64,000 nucleotides of DNA from Brachypterus glaber. Its lineage: Eukaryota > Arthropoda > Insecta > Coleoptera > Kateretidae. Made by a program: the position numbers and the translations under genes. The notes beneath the pieces were generated by a model. It was not told the origin of the DNA and searched no databases. It saw only the letters and a list, made by a program, of their open reading frames with translations. Location of the stretch: positions 32,392,774 through 32,456,773 of the forward strand of contig OY294049.1 in assembly GCA_958510825.1 (NCBI GenBank), given 5' to 3'. Below are positions 9,273-18,616 of the stretch, piece by piece; the stretch's first letter is position 1, and each line of letters starts with the position of its first letter.

Positions 9273-10472
9273 CACAGTTCACCTGGGCGATTTTAAATAA
9301 AAACATACCTGATGATATAAGAAATCAATTTCCATTTGAAAGAAAATCGTAAAAGATACACTTTTTTAGAAAGATAAAAAAAAGTTTTTTTGAGTAATAG
9401 GTTGTGTCAAAATATTCCGATTTGCGAAATCGAAAACGCTCTCTGGCTCAAAAGTTGCTCCTTAGTAAAAAACTGTGGCCACTTAAAAATAAGCCAAATC
9501 GATTAATGTTTAGAGGTAGCTCAAAGCACTCAAACTGAAAAATATCGGTACCTGTTTTTCGGATAAAAAGTGATTGTATATAAAATTGAGGAAATTTTGG
9601 AGGGTTTCTTTGGTAATATTTAGAAACAATACTAATTGTGAGAAAACTAAAAAAAATATATTTCCCCTTCCCTTTAGTTAGAACATAAAAAAATCGCCAA
9701 TTATTTGAAGATTTTGCGAAAATTTATTGAACATGGGCATATTTACATCAAAAAGTATTCCAACCAAAAAAAAAACAAAAAAAAGTACACCGAAAAAAGT
9801 TTTAGGCAAAAAACAGAAAATCCACCCGGTTTCTAATCGAAATTATTTTTTTTTACTCAACTTGAGGAAAAAAATTATGTTTTCTGTATGTATTATGTAG
9901 GTTAACATGTGTATATGCTTATATACTAATATATAATTTTGCAGATTTTTTATTTAAAACTATTTTTTATGCACTTTTAAAAACTTGCAAAAAGTAAATT
10001 TTCGCGAAATCTTCAAATAATTGGCGATTTTTTCTTAAGGGGAGGGGGGGATATAATTGTTTTAGTTCTTACTTTTAGTATTGTTTCTAAATATTACCAA
10101 AGAAACCCTCCAAAATTTCCTAAATTTTTATCGGTATCAGTTTTCATACGAAAAACAGGTACCGATTTTTTTTTAAGTTTGAGTGGTTTGAGCTACCTCT
10201 AAACATTTAACGATTTGGCTCATTTTTGAGTGGCCACTGTTTTTCACTAAGGAGCAACTTTTAAGCCAGAGAGCGTTTTTGATTTTGAAAATAGCGATTC
10301 TTTGACGCACCTTATTACTGAAAAAAAACGTTTTTTTATCTGTCTAAAAAAGTGTATCTTTTACGATTTTCTTTCAAATGGGAATTGATTTCTGATGTCA
10401 TCAGTTGTGTTTTAGTCCAAAAAATGTAGGGGTCCACGAAATTTTTATTTAAAATCGCCCAGGTGAACCGTG
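9273..10472. mobile_element. foldback element 1, ~1.2 kb
   Basis: A long imperfect palindrome with arms of about 480 bp. The left arm starts CACAGTTCACCTGGGCGATT and the right arm ends with its complement (AATCGCCCAGGTGAACCGTG). Further paired blocks include GAAAGAAAATCGTAAAAGAT and AACCCTCCAAAATTTCC. The left arm lacks about 28 bp present in the right. AATA flanks both ends and may be the target duplication. There is no coding capacity. A partial relative is at 25187-25346. Confidence 0.8.
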
Positions 10473-11270
10473 AATATCTATAAAAAATAATTAAAATTAC
10501 AATCCACCCCTCAACCCCCTCCCCCTATTTACCAAAGTCCTTCGGTTTGGGCATGATTGTGGTAAACCACATAAAAATAGTTTAACTCTATTAATCATCT
10601 AAAAGTGTTAAATTGTCAGTAAATCTTACGAATAAATGGTATTTTAGAAAAGGTATTGCTAAAGTAAAATAGGTAAACCAACCTATATTGGCGTAGCGGG
10701 AAAATGGTATATAACGTAAAGGTTTTATTAGAATACTTATTGCCATTAGCCTAGGATTATGGTGAATTTGGCATACATAGCATGATATATTTTGTCGAAA
10801 TGCCATTTTTATATACTTATACTCTGACAGTGAATAATGTATGTACACCAAAATAGGTTCTTATTATAGGTAAAATATTTATTTCCATGGTTTTATAAAG
10901 ATTAACACAAAGGTGAAGCAATTAACTGGTTTTTTATTACCTTTTAGATTCGTATTTTTGTTGCCTTTTAAACATTTAAGTAATTAGCCTATCTATAGGT
11001 ACAGTATTGGCAAGAATAAAAAGTCCAGGTCTACCGACAGGGAAAGTGTTGCCTGCATTCTTTCATCGTCGGGTTCGCAGTCATTTTAAGCACAGATGCC
11101 GTCCTGTGTGGGTCGGTGCACGGAAGGAACATTTATTTACGAACATTGTATTATTAAACGAGCAATTAAAGTATGTTTGTTTACCTATATCAAGAAATAC
11201 CATGTTTAATGGTGCATTTTAATGTTTGCAACGCATTGCAACGACATAAAATAATGTTAAAGTCTAATTT
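10473..11270. other. no gene seen
   Basis: AT-rich intergenic sequence. A 71-codon ORF at 11007-11222 and an 86-codon ORF on the other strand show no recognisable features. Confidence 0.5.
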
Positions 11271-11660
11271 TGCTTACTACCCCCTGAGGGGCAGGGGGTA
11301 GTTTTTTTTGAAAATTTATATATTGGAGTTTTTGAGGTCCCTAAAACTGAATCTTTTAATATTTTTTTTCGAAATTCACCCCTGAGGGATGGGACGTAGT
11401 TTTTGTAAAAATAGGTGTATTGGGGTTTTTAAGGGTGGGCTGAAATTGAATCTGATAATAAATTTTTTCTAACTCCTTCCCCGAGGGGGTGAGGGCGTAA
11501 ATATTTTTAAATATTTTCAATATTTTCGTCAAAATTGATGTATTGGGGTTTTTAAGGTTGCTGAACTGGAACCTGATAATAACTTTTTTCTAACTCCACC
11601 CCCGAGGAGGTGAGGGGGTAAATATTTTTAAATATTTTCAATATTTTCGTCAAAATTTGT
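11271..11660 (+). repeat. dispersed ~97-bp repeat, 4 units
   Basis: Four diverged units, each with CCCCTGAGGGG-like core, GTAGTTTT-GAAAAT, TATTGGGGTTTTT and CTGAAANTGAATCTGAT. Units begin near 11281, 11377, 11475 and 11596. The last two carry an extra ~23 bp (AAATATTTTTAAATATTTTC). The same family occurs at 14885-15137, 18228-18375, 20604-20668 and, inverted, at 24848-25175. Confidence 0.8.
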
Positions 11661-11790
11661 ATATAGTTCTCCGTGCGAGAGAAAAGCTTCGACGCAAGGG
11701 TGAAATATTACCGAACGGACACCACGCTCTCTTCTTTACTTCATAAGCGAGCGTGCGTGCAAGTGAGGCAGACTCACATTCGACACATAC
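11659..11790. repeat. repeat shared with 21283-21420
   Basis: TATATAGTTCTCCG, then CTTCGACGCAAGGG, CTCTCTTCTTT and GCGTGCNTGC-like blocks occur in the same order and spacing at 21283-21420. It is GC-richer than its surroundings. Nature unknown. Confidence 0.6.
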
Positions 11791-12088
11791 TTTTAATAGG
11801 CCTACATCCTTAAGGCGAACAATATCCCAGTCGGCACATACATGGATGCAACATCACAAAGAAAGATTTTTTAGGTAACAAGTGCCATATTACATGAGAC
11901 GTAACATACATATGTATGCTACATAACATGCCCTATAACAGAAAGATTTTTTAAGTTACATGTGCCATATTAAATAAGATGTAACATACATGCAATATTG
12001 CATGTTATGTATCATATAAATGGTATGAGAACATACCAGATACATAAAATGTTATGAATTTACCATAATATGGTGACGATATGTACAG

Positions 12089-12230
12089 GTTAATAATAAT
12101 AATCCGATCGACTTGAAATTTTCAGGAAAAATCAAGTTGTCCGAGGTGAAGATCCCTATTATTTTTGAAAGTAATCCCACCAAAAACAAAAAAGTTCTGG
12201 AGGGATAAATTTAAAAAAAAAATCGAAAAA
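12089..12230. repeat. dispersed repeat, inverted relative at 26500-26690
   Basis: GAAATTTTCAGGAAAAATCA and the following CCCACCAAAAACAAAAAAGTT match the reverse complement of 26570-26670. Both loci run on into poly(T/A)-rich simple sequence. Confidence 0.55.
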
Positions 12231-12354
12231 AGCTGAATGAATATTCCGATTAACGTAATTTTTTCAGGAAAAATTACTTTTATTATAAAAATCAATTTTA
12301 CAAAAACAAAAAAATTTAAAAATTTTGAAAACTTTTTTTGAAAAATTTAATTTA

Positions 12355-12545
12355 TATTTTTTTCAATAATTTTTTGTTTTTCAAAAAAGATCTTTAAAAA
12401 AACATATTTTTTTTATTAACCGACTTCCAAAAAAGGAGGAGGTTACCAATTCGACTTGTAACTTTGTTTTTTTTCAATAATTTTTCGTTTTTCAAAAATG
12501 ATCTTAAAAAAAAACATATTTTTTTTATTTTTTATGATTTTTTTT
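12355..12545. repeat. tandem A/T-rich unit around an AACCGACTTCC core
   Basis: AACCGACTTCCAAAAAAGGA with GGAGGTTACCAATTCG (12419-12455) is a short stem-forming motif that I recall as widespread in arthropod genomes. It is flanked on both sides by the same ~70-bp T-rich block (TTCAATAATTTTT-GTTTTTCAAAAA-GATCTT). Confidence 0.5.
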
Positions 12546-13530
12546 TTAATATTGCTTGTTTAAAACTTCAGTTTGGTTCGACTCGGATAAAACTCACAAA
12601 TAAGTTATTATTATTATTATTGGTTAAACCAAATTTACTTTTTTAAAGTAATTTTGGAAATCGACAAATTCCCATAATCGTTGAATACGAGTATCCGCAT
12701 TCGTGGTATAACTAATTATGTAATATCTTGTAAAATACAGAAATCAGAGATGTGATTTCAATGGAAATAGAAATTAGAATTTTGAAGTTCCCGCCAAGCA
12801 ATCTAGCCTACAGCCTTTGGCCAATAGTAATTAACCGTTGATGAAATAGTGTTTGTTTATAGTTTATAGTTATTTTTTTGTGTTTACAAAAGCTATTTTT
12901 TTGAGAGTGTTCTATGATAGGTTAGTAATAAAACTAATTATTAGTTTATACAAGTTTTATAATCTACATAATCGTAATACTTTTTTTTTAAATTAACCTC
13001 AAAATAAGATTTCAAATTAAAATGGATTATACTTTTTTAGTAAAATGGAATATGCAGTTGTGTCGTTTGTTGGAAATGATGTCAGTGAGATTCCATCCCA
13101 TGGGATAGATGATGCATCCCAACACAAAAAATTTTTCCCAATTAATTGCAAAAAAAGGTACCTATTACCTATAAAAACGGACAGATAAAATAAATGGAGA
13201 ACATTTGAAGTAGTTGTGGTATGTTAATCTATATTTATGGGTAAGCCGTTTGCTGAGAATTATCAGGTTCTATGTGACAGCTTTGATGAAAAAGAGATAT
13301 ACTTTTTTTTTTATTTATCCTCAAGGAGTTGGGTTTCCTACTGAAAAGGCTGAGTGTAATGGAAGTAAACTAAAACTTGTTCTAAATGTATTTTGCGAGC
13401 TAAATCTCCTGCGAAATCTTGTGTACAACCCTCGCGAAATTCCCCGAAAGCTTAAATAATTTAACACGTTGGCTACTATGAGAGTCACCGGCGACTCTCG
13501 GTATTTTTTACATTGGTACCACGTGTATCA
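12546..13530. other. no gene seen
   Basis: AT-rich sequence between repeats. The 81-codon ORF at 13214-13459 has no recognisable domain. Confidence 0.5.
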
Positions 13531-13766
13531 GGGAACGTTCAAGTATTATGTAACGCAAATTGTACCAAAATTCATACACTTCATACCCCAGTTCTCGCGT
13601 TATTTAAGGCTGTAGAGATTTCATATTTTGGCTACCTCCCATAACACACCCTATTAGAGGGGTAGCCAAAATATGAAATCTCTATAACCTATAATAACGA
13701 GAGAGCCGGGGTATGAAGTGTATGAATTTTGGTACAATTTACGTTACATAATACTTGAACGTTCCC
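13531..13766. mobile_element. palindromic MITE, 236 bp, TSD TCA
   Basis: Nearly perfect hairpin: GGGAACGTTCAAGTATTATG at the left pairs with CATAATACTTGAACGTTCCC at the right. Arms of about 110 bp extend to the centre (AGATTTCATATTTTGGCTAC). TCA precedes and follows the element, a probable 3-bp target duplication. Confidence 0.8.
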
Positions 13767-14020
13767 TCACTGGCTACTCTCAGTAGCATAGGTTAACATC
13801 ATATTGTAACCCTTAACCGATCAAAATAAAAGCATCCATATTATAGGTAATATTGGTGGAAAAGTTGTAAACAAATGTTTTATTAATATCACAGCTACAC
13901 AACCTAAAGTTGGATCTCCGACAGACTCAACTAGTCTGTCTGCCGCTGAATCCAACTCGGAGTTTAAAAATTGGACTTGAAATTGTTAAATGAATTATTT
14001 AGTTTTTTTTATATTTTGCG

Positions 14021-14110
14021 AGAAATCTTGCGAAATCCCGCAAAATATTGCAAAATCTCGTGAAATCTTGCCAACTCCCGCGAAATCTTTCCAAATCTTG
14101 GGTAATGCAA
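14021..14110 (+). repeat. degenerate 10-bp periodic repeat
   Basis: Eight consecutive decamers in exact 10-bp phase: AGAAATCTTG, CGAAATCCCG, CAAAATATTG, CAAAATCTCG, TGAAATCTTG, CCAACTCCCG, CGAAATCTTT, CCAAATCTTG. A related CGAAATCTTG lies at 13410-13445. Confidence 0.7.
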
Positions 14111-14884
14111 AATTTGGTGTACGCGAGATCGTATGAGATTTACCCCTCGATATTTTGTATTATTACGTTTTTTTTTAATTTTAAATATATTTTTTTTTAG
14201 AATATGTTTATTTTATTTTACGTTTTTAAAAAAAATATACAAACCGTTACCTTTTTTAAAATATATTTTATTCAGAATATGTAATATGGAGTTTTAATTT
14301 TTTTGTATGTATACCTGGCAGGACAACCGATTGTCAGTTTAAGATATATTTTTATTTTTGCAAAATAAACGAAATTAAGACTTCGACCGGACCCTGTAGA
14401 TATCGACTTTAGATTTCGAATAGGTAGGTGGCACAAAAATATGTATTTCATATTTGTGTATCATTTACCTATTCGAAATTGGAAGGTTATATTTGCCGTT
14501 CAACGGGGGTACGGGGGAATTTAAACGGACATTATAACATCCATGTTACATATCACCCATATAATTTTAATGTATTAGAGACCTCTCATCCATATGGAAA
14601 GGGGTAACTTATGATGTATTTGGTATGTTTCTGCTGCATATCAAGGAGTATAAAAACGACATGGCTGATACCTCTCATCCATATTGCAAAAGTTATATAA
14701 CATGTTATGTACCTGGTATGTAGCTGATATGTTACATGTTATGTACCTGATACATAATTTGAGGCGGAATTGTTAAAGTCCAAGGACTGTACATGGACTA
14801 TAAAAATTACATGGCTGCAACATCACATAGAACAGTGGTTATGTACCTGCCATGTACCTGCCATGAATTTGTGCGGACTGGGAT

Positions 14885-15137
14885 AGGGGTTTTTGGGGTT
14901 GACGAATACGAATCTGATTATATTTTTTTTCTAATTTCCCCCCTAAGGGGTTTTTGAGGTTGCTGAAAGTGAATCTGATAATAAAAAAAATCTAAATGCA
15001 CCCCCTGAGGGGTGGCGGTAGTTTTCGTGAAAATTGGTATATTAGGGTTTTTGAGGTTGCTGAAAGTGAATCTGATTATAAAAAAATTCTAACTTCACCC
15101 CCAAAGGGGCGGGGGTAGTTTTCGTGAAAACTGGTAT
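14885..15137 (+). repeat. dispersed ~97-bp repeat, ~3 units
   Basis: Units spaced 98 bp apart with CACCCCCTGAGGGG, GTAGTTTTCGTGAAAA and GTTGCTGAAAGTGAATCTGA. Same family as 11271-11660. Confidence 0.8.
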
Positions 15138-15480
15138 ATACAATACAATACTATATATGCCTTTCAAATCACTGCGACCAATGAGATCTATTGTGAATCC
15201 CCTTTGCAATTTAGTCCACATCAAACTTCAGGTTTCCAAAGAAGCCTAAGAGTTTTTTGGGCGCTACTTGGGATATATCTGCAGGTCTTGGGTATACCTG
15301 TTCTAGATATATTAGCCTTTTGCTAGCAATGGCTTCGCAGAAGCCCATAATGTGTTCGGCCGTTTCTGGTGCTTCTGAGCATAGACAGCAAGTGTCGATT
15401 TCAGATTTTGCCATTTTTTTTAACGGGCAGGGCACTATGGAACGAACTGGGCCATAGGCTGGACATCGGGTAAAAAACAA
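15042..15480 (-). pseudogene. LINE ORF2 3' end, CCHC finger region
   Basis: Minus-strand frame with LKKMAKSEIDTCCLCSEAPE and ETAEHIMGFCEA, the C-x2-C..H-x4-C finger at the end of RNase H-bearing LINE ORF2 proteins. In the adjoining frame, TKLQRGFTIDLIGRSDLKGI forms the tail. The two frames overlap at 15211-15224, so there is a frameshift. The matching RNase H end lies about 1.6 kb away at 17030-17265. Sequence upstream of the finger (RCPAYGPVRSIVPCP) looks inverted relative to that piece. Confidence 0.6.
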
Positions 15481-16179
15481 AAAATGAAAAATAAGGGTTT
15501 AAATGCATTTTTCTTATAGTTAATTAATTATCTTATAAATTGAGTAGAGGCAAAATTTCCATCTATAACTAAGGTTACCTAGATAAATTAACGCTTATAT
15601 TAGATGTCTTAATTATGCTACGAAAATTTGTAGTCTTTTTTTTTTTTGTTATCTTACAATATAATCTTTTTTTATTAATTGCGCAATAATAACAATTTAA
15701 AAGAGTATTATATAAAAAAATAAAATATTTTGTACATCCCCTATTTTTTGTATTATTATTTTTTTTAAATTTCCCGACATTTCTTGTATTTTCGTTAAAG
15801 TCCCGCATATTTTTTATAACTACATTATAGTGGACTAAGTAAGGAAAAAACCTATTTAAAAATCAGACCCCAGAAAACCCCAGAACCTCTTTAATTTAAA
15901 TTTTTGTTTTAAACAACAATAAAAGAAATAACTTTTCACATAAACTTTTACAGAATTTCTTTGCGGTGGGTAATATTATCTGGTAATTACGTTAGCTTAG
16001 CTTAGCTTAAGCGTTAGAATAGTACGGTAGTTTTAAATTTCGCAAAATTGCCAAAAAAGGCCCAGATAACAAAAATTTAAATAAATAAAAAATATATATT
16101 TTTTTCAATTTTCGAAAAATAATTTTGTTTTAACCTTGTTTTTGGAAAAAAATCAGGAAATCTTTAAAAAAATTAAATT
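15481..16179. other. no gene seen
   Basis: Strongly AT-rich sequence. TTAGCTTAGCTTAGCTTAAG near 15993 is a short direct repeat. Confidence 0.5.
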
Positions 16180-16895
16180 TAATTTTTTTTAATTTTTAAT
16201 ATTTACCATTTAGTGTACAAGAAAGATTTTTGCGTAAGTATTTAATCCCAAATTTGGAAGAATTCTGGAAAATGTGTATAACTTGTAAAATTATAATTTT
16301 AAGTAAACAATTTGGCTTTTTCAAGTAAAATTAAAACATTTAGCTATCTATTGAGTTGGAAAATTCTGGAAAAAATCAGAGAAAATCACGCAAGAAAAAT
16401 GTCTAGAGAAGCAAACAAGGAGGATATCTTGCATAGCTTATTGTTAGCCTCAGATCCAGTAATTTCCAGTATGAGACCTACTTGTAAAAATAAAGTAAAG
16501 GAATTATTCAAGGAAGCTAGGGAATTACTGGTTTTTGATAAAAGTACCTATATAAAAATTACTTTATTTAGTTTGTTTTATTATCACATTTTTTATAATT
16601 TTTTTTTGTCACTATTTTAAAACTTTTTCAGAATTTTTCCAAAATGTTTCCAGATTTTTTCCATAATTTTTCCAGATTTTTTCCAGAAATTTTCCAGAAA
16701 TTTTCAACTCAATAGTTAAGTAAATGTTTTAATTCCACTCGCCAAACTTATTAGCTAAGATAATAATTTAAGTTATACACATTTTCCAGAACTTATCCAT
16801 ATTTTTTATTTTTTAGAACTTATCCATATTACTTAATTAAATATCTTTCTTATACGCTAAATGGTAATTAATCATATAAAAAAAATTAATTTTTT
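16180..16895. mobile_element. foldback element 2 with unique loop
   Basis: Left-arm blocks ACCATTTAGTGTACAAGAAAGA, GGAAAATGTGTATAACTT, AATTAAAACATTTA and CTATTGAGTTG (about 16203-16360) pair with the right arm at about 16665-16870 in reverse order. The ~260-bp loop between them is not repeated and holds a 102-codon ORF. Confidence 0.65.
16312..16620 (+). CDS. short ORF in foldback loop, unrecognised
   Basis: 102 codons. The part in the loop reads NHARKMSREANKEDILHSLL and continues DPVISSMRPTCKNKVKELFK, then EARELLVF. It is polar, helical in character, and unlike the simple AT-driven ORFs around it. The first ~25 residues come from the left arm and the last ~20 are AT-derived hydrophobic sequence. 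The central block could be a captured host exon; the LL..DP....R..CK.KV..LF pattern loosely recalls BESS-type DNA-binding-protein helices, but I would not assign it. Confidence 0.3.
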   Translation: MAFSSKIKTFSYLLSWKILEKIRENHARKMSREANKEDILHSLLLASDPVISSMRPTCKNKVKELFKEARELLVFDKSTYIKITLFSLFYYHIFYNFFLSLF

Positions 16896-17029
16896 CTAAG
16901 ATTTCCAGATTTTCCAGATTTCAAGATTTTTGCCAAAAATGAAACCTAGCTAAAGGGCTTTTTCGTACCTAAAAATAGCTACATACCAAATTTTATCAAA
17001 ATCCCGACCACCGTTTTCAAGAAAGATAC

Positions 17030-17265
17030 GATGTCCAACGTATGGCCCGCTTCATTCCATAGTGTCCGGTTAACAGCCCTGTATAGGTCTTTAGGTCCGT
17101 CTTGCTAAGATCGAGTATCTTTCTTGTTCGTTCAGGTTAATATTTTATGAATATTTTGGCCTGTCTTAAGTTTTGGTCTTTCCAATATCGAGTTTTGATT
17201 TTAGTTTCCCATTCCTTAATTGCCTCTACCTGATGGCTTTTGTTAAAGCCACAGGGTATCTATTC
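17030..17265 (-). pseudogene. LINE ORF2 RNase H C-terminal fragment
   Basis: Minus-strand reading VEAIKEWETKIKTRYWKDQN, then LRQAKIFIKY and DLSKTDLKTYTGLLTGHYG. The GLLTGH block is the hallmark of the region between RNase H and the C-terminal finger in R1/I/jockey-type LINEs. One stop occurs before PERTRK. The expected next part (finger) is at 15042-15480. Confidence 0.65.
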
Positions 17266-17811
17266 TCGGGCTCGAGAGAACGTGAACAATTTTCGTAGGA
17301 AGGGAATTGATCACATCATATCAAAGTTCCCCAAAGTTAAAAAATGCTATTCTTGAACAGTAGTGAGAGTGATGGGATCTCTGCAGCCGGCTGCAGCGTT
17401 GCCAAGTATTTTAGCGGATTTTAACCAATCAGATTATGTGACACGAATTTGCGTGCGCAGGCTGTCTTTATTTTTTTATTTGTAAGCAAGTTGCTATGGT
17501 TTGAATATTTTTTATAATTAATATCCAAAAATTAAAGTGTAAGAAATGACTGAAAATGAAAATAAAAACAGATAAAGATCTGCGCCCACCAGCAGTCAAC
17601 AAAAAAAATAGTTTTAAATTTTATTCAGGACAACCCTCTTGTTATTAGTGGGCTGTTTAGTCCTGAATTCACTACAATTTTTTTGTTAGAAAGTTGGAAA
17701 GGGTCGGTCCTAGCCAACACTTCCCGTTCTTAGTTCTACATTGGTCTTCCGCATCTTGCAGATCTCCCAAAAGGGCAACAGCCCCCACAATTTCCAAATC
17801 GTCCATCGTTA

Positions 17812-17864
<53 letters not shown>

Positions 17865-18172
17865 GTATAATAATTTCTAAATATAAAAAAGCTTCATTCA
17901 TTAACTATTATAAAATAAAACGGTATTCAAAATAATAACACCAAACCAAAGCCAAAATAGGGTTATGTTTAAATGCGCGCGACTAACTTATATGTTAAAA
18001 TATCCGTGAACGCTCGCTTCTCAGGCTCCCGAGTAGTAGAAGTAAAGTTCCTCGATTTTCGTGCGAAGTGAAGTTCAAGAATAAGTAGTTTTGCGTTTCG
18101 AGAGAAAGAATATGCAACCCACTCTACCTTTCTCCCGGGAATGCGTTCTCTCGAGCCCGAGAATACATACCC
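17254..18172. mobile_element. TIR element, ~0.92 kb
   Basis: GGGTATCTATTCTCGGGCTC plus GAGAGAACG at the left is matched at the right by its complement, with one mismatch over 29 bp. CAG flanks both ends if the TIR is taken to begin at GGTAT. No transposase ORF. An ATT microsatellite lies inside. Confidence 0.65.
17815..17863. repeat. (ATT)n microsatellite
   Basis: About 16 uninterrupted ATT units. Confidence 0.95.
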
Positions 18173-18227
18173 AGAAAGGTTCAGGGCCAATAAATTAAGT
18201 GCATGCTCCCTCTCTCGCGAGAGAGAG

Positions 18228-18375
18228 CTGAAAGTAAATCTGATAGTAAAAAAATTCTAAATCCGCCTTCAAAGGGGCGGGGGTAGTTTTCGTGAAAATT
18301 GGTTTATTGGGGGTTTTTTAACTTGCTGAAAGTGAATCTGATCATAAAAAAATTCTTACTCCACCCCCTGAGGGG
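18228..18375 (+). repeat. dispersed ~97-bp repeat, ~1.5 units, copia target
   Basis: CTGAAAGTRAATCTGAT, AAGGGGCGGGGGTAGTTTTC and CACCCCCTGAGGGG. The copia element begins directly after the AGGGG at 18371-18375, and the remainder of the unit continues at 20604. Confidence 0.8.
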
Positions 18376-18578
18376 TAAACTGAAGGCAGTTTCCCAAAGA
18401 CTATTTTAATTTCTTTTAATACTTTATTCAGTTCCAAAAGTACATTAACGTGAAAACCACTTGACGTTTTAATTTCACCTTATTGACAACTGTATTTCTT
18501 TATTAAACAAGTATATTTTGGTTGCCTAGCTATCAGAATTGCGCCAACTATGAAACTCATTTAACTGATATTTTAACA
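18376..18578 (-). repeat. copia 3' LTR
   Basis: 203 bp, minus strand TGTTAAAATATCAG to AGTTTA. It is preceded by the polypurine tract TTGAGGAGGAG (18579-18590). Its first ~80 bp match 20525-20603. Confidence 0.8.
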
Positions 18579-18616
18579 CTCCTCCTCAATTAAGTGAATT
18601 TCATAAACTTACAAAA

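Larger units (their letters stand above)
11826..14882. mobile_element. possible TIR element, ~3.06 kb
   Basis: TATCCCAGTCGGCACATACA at the left and its near-complement TGTGCGGACTGGGATA at the right form ~16-bp terminal inverted repeats. Both ends are followed inward by related runs of ACATGG/TGTAACAT/TTATGTACCTG-like motifs (11840-12080 and 14560-14870), as in subterminal repeats of DNA transposons. No transposase is visible, and a palindromic MITE sits inside at 13531. No convincing target duplication was found. Confidence 0.4.

Noticed and set aside
11007..11222. 71-codon ORF with some polar content
   Set aside because: No recognisable motif, no context, and length within chance expectation.
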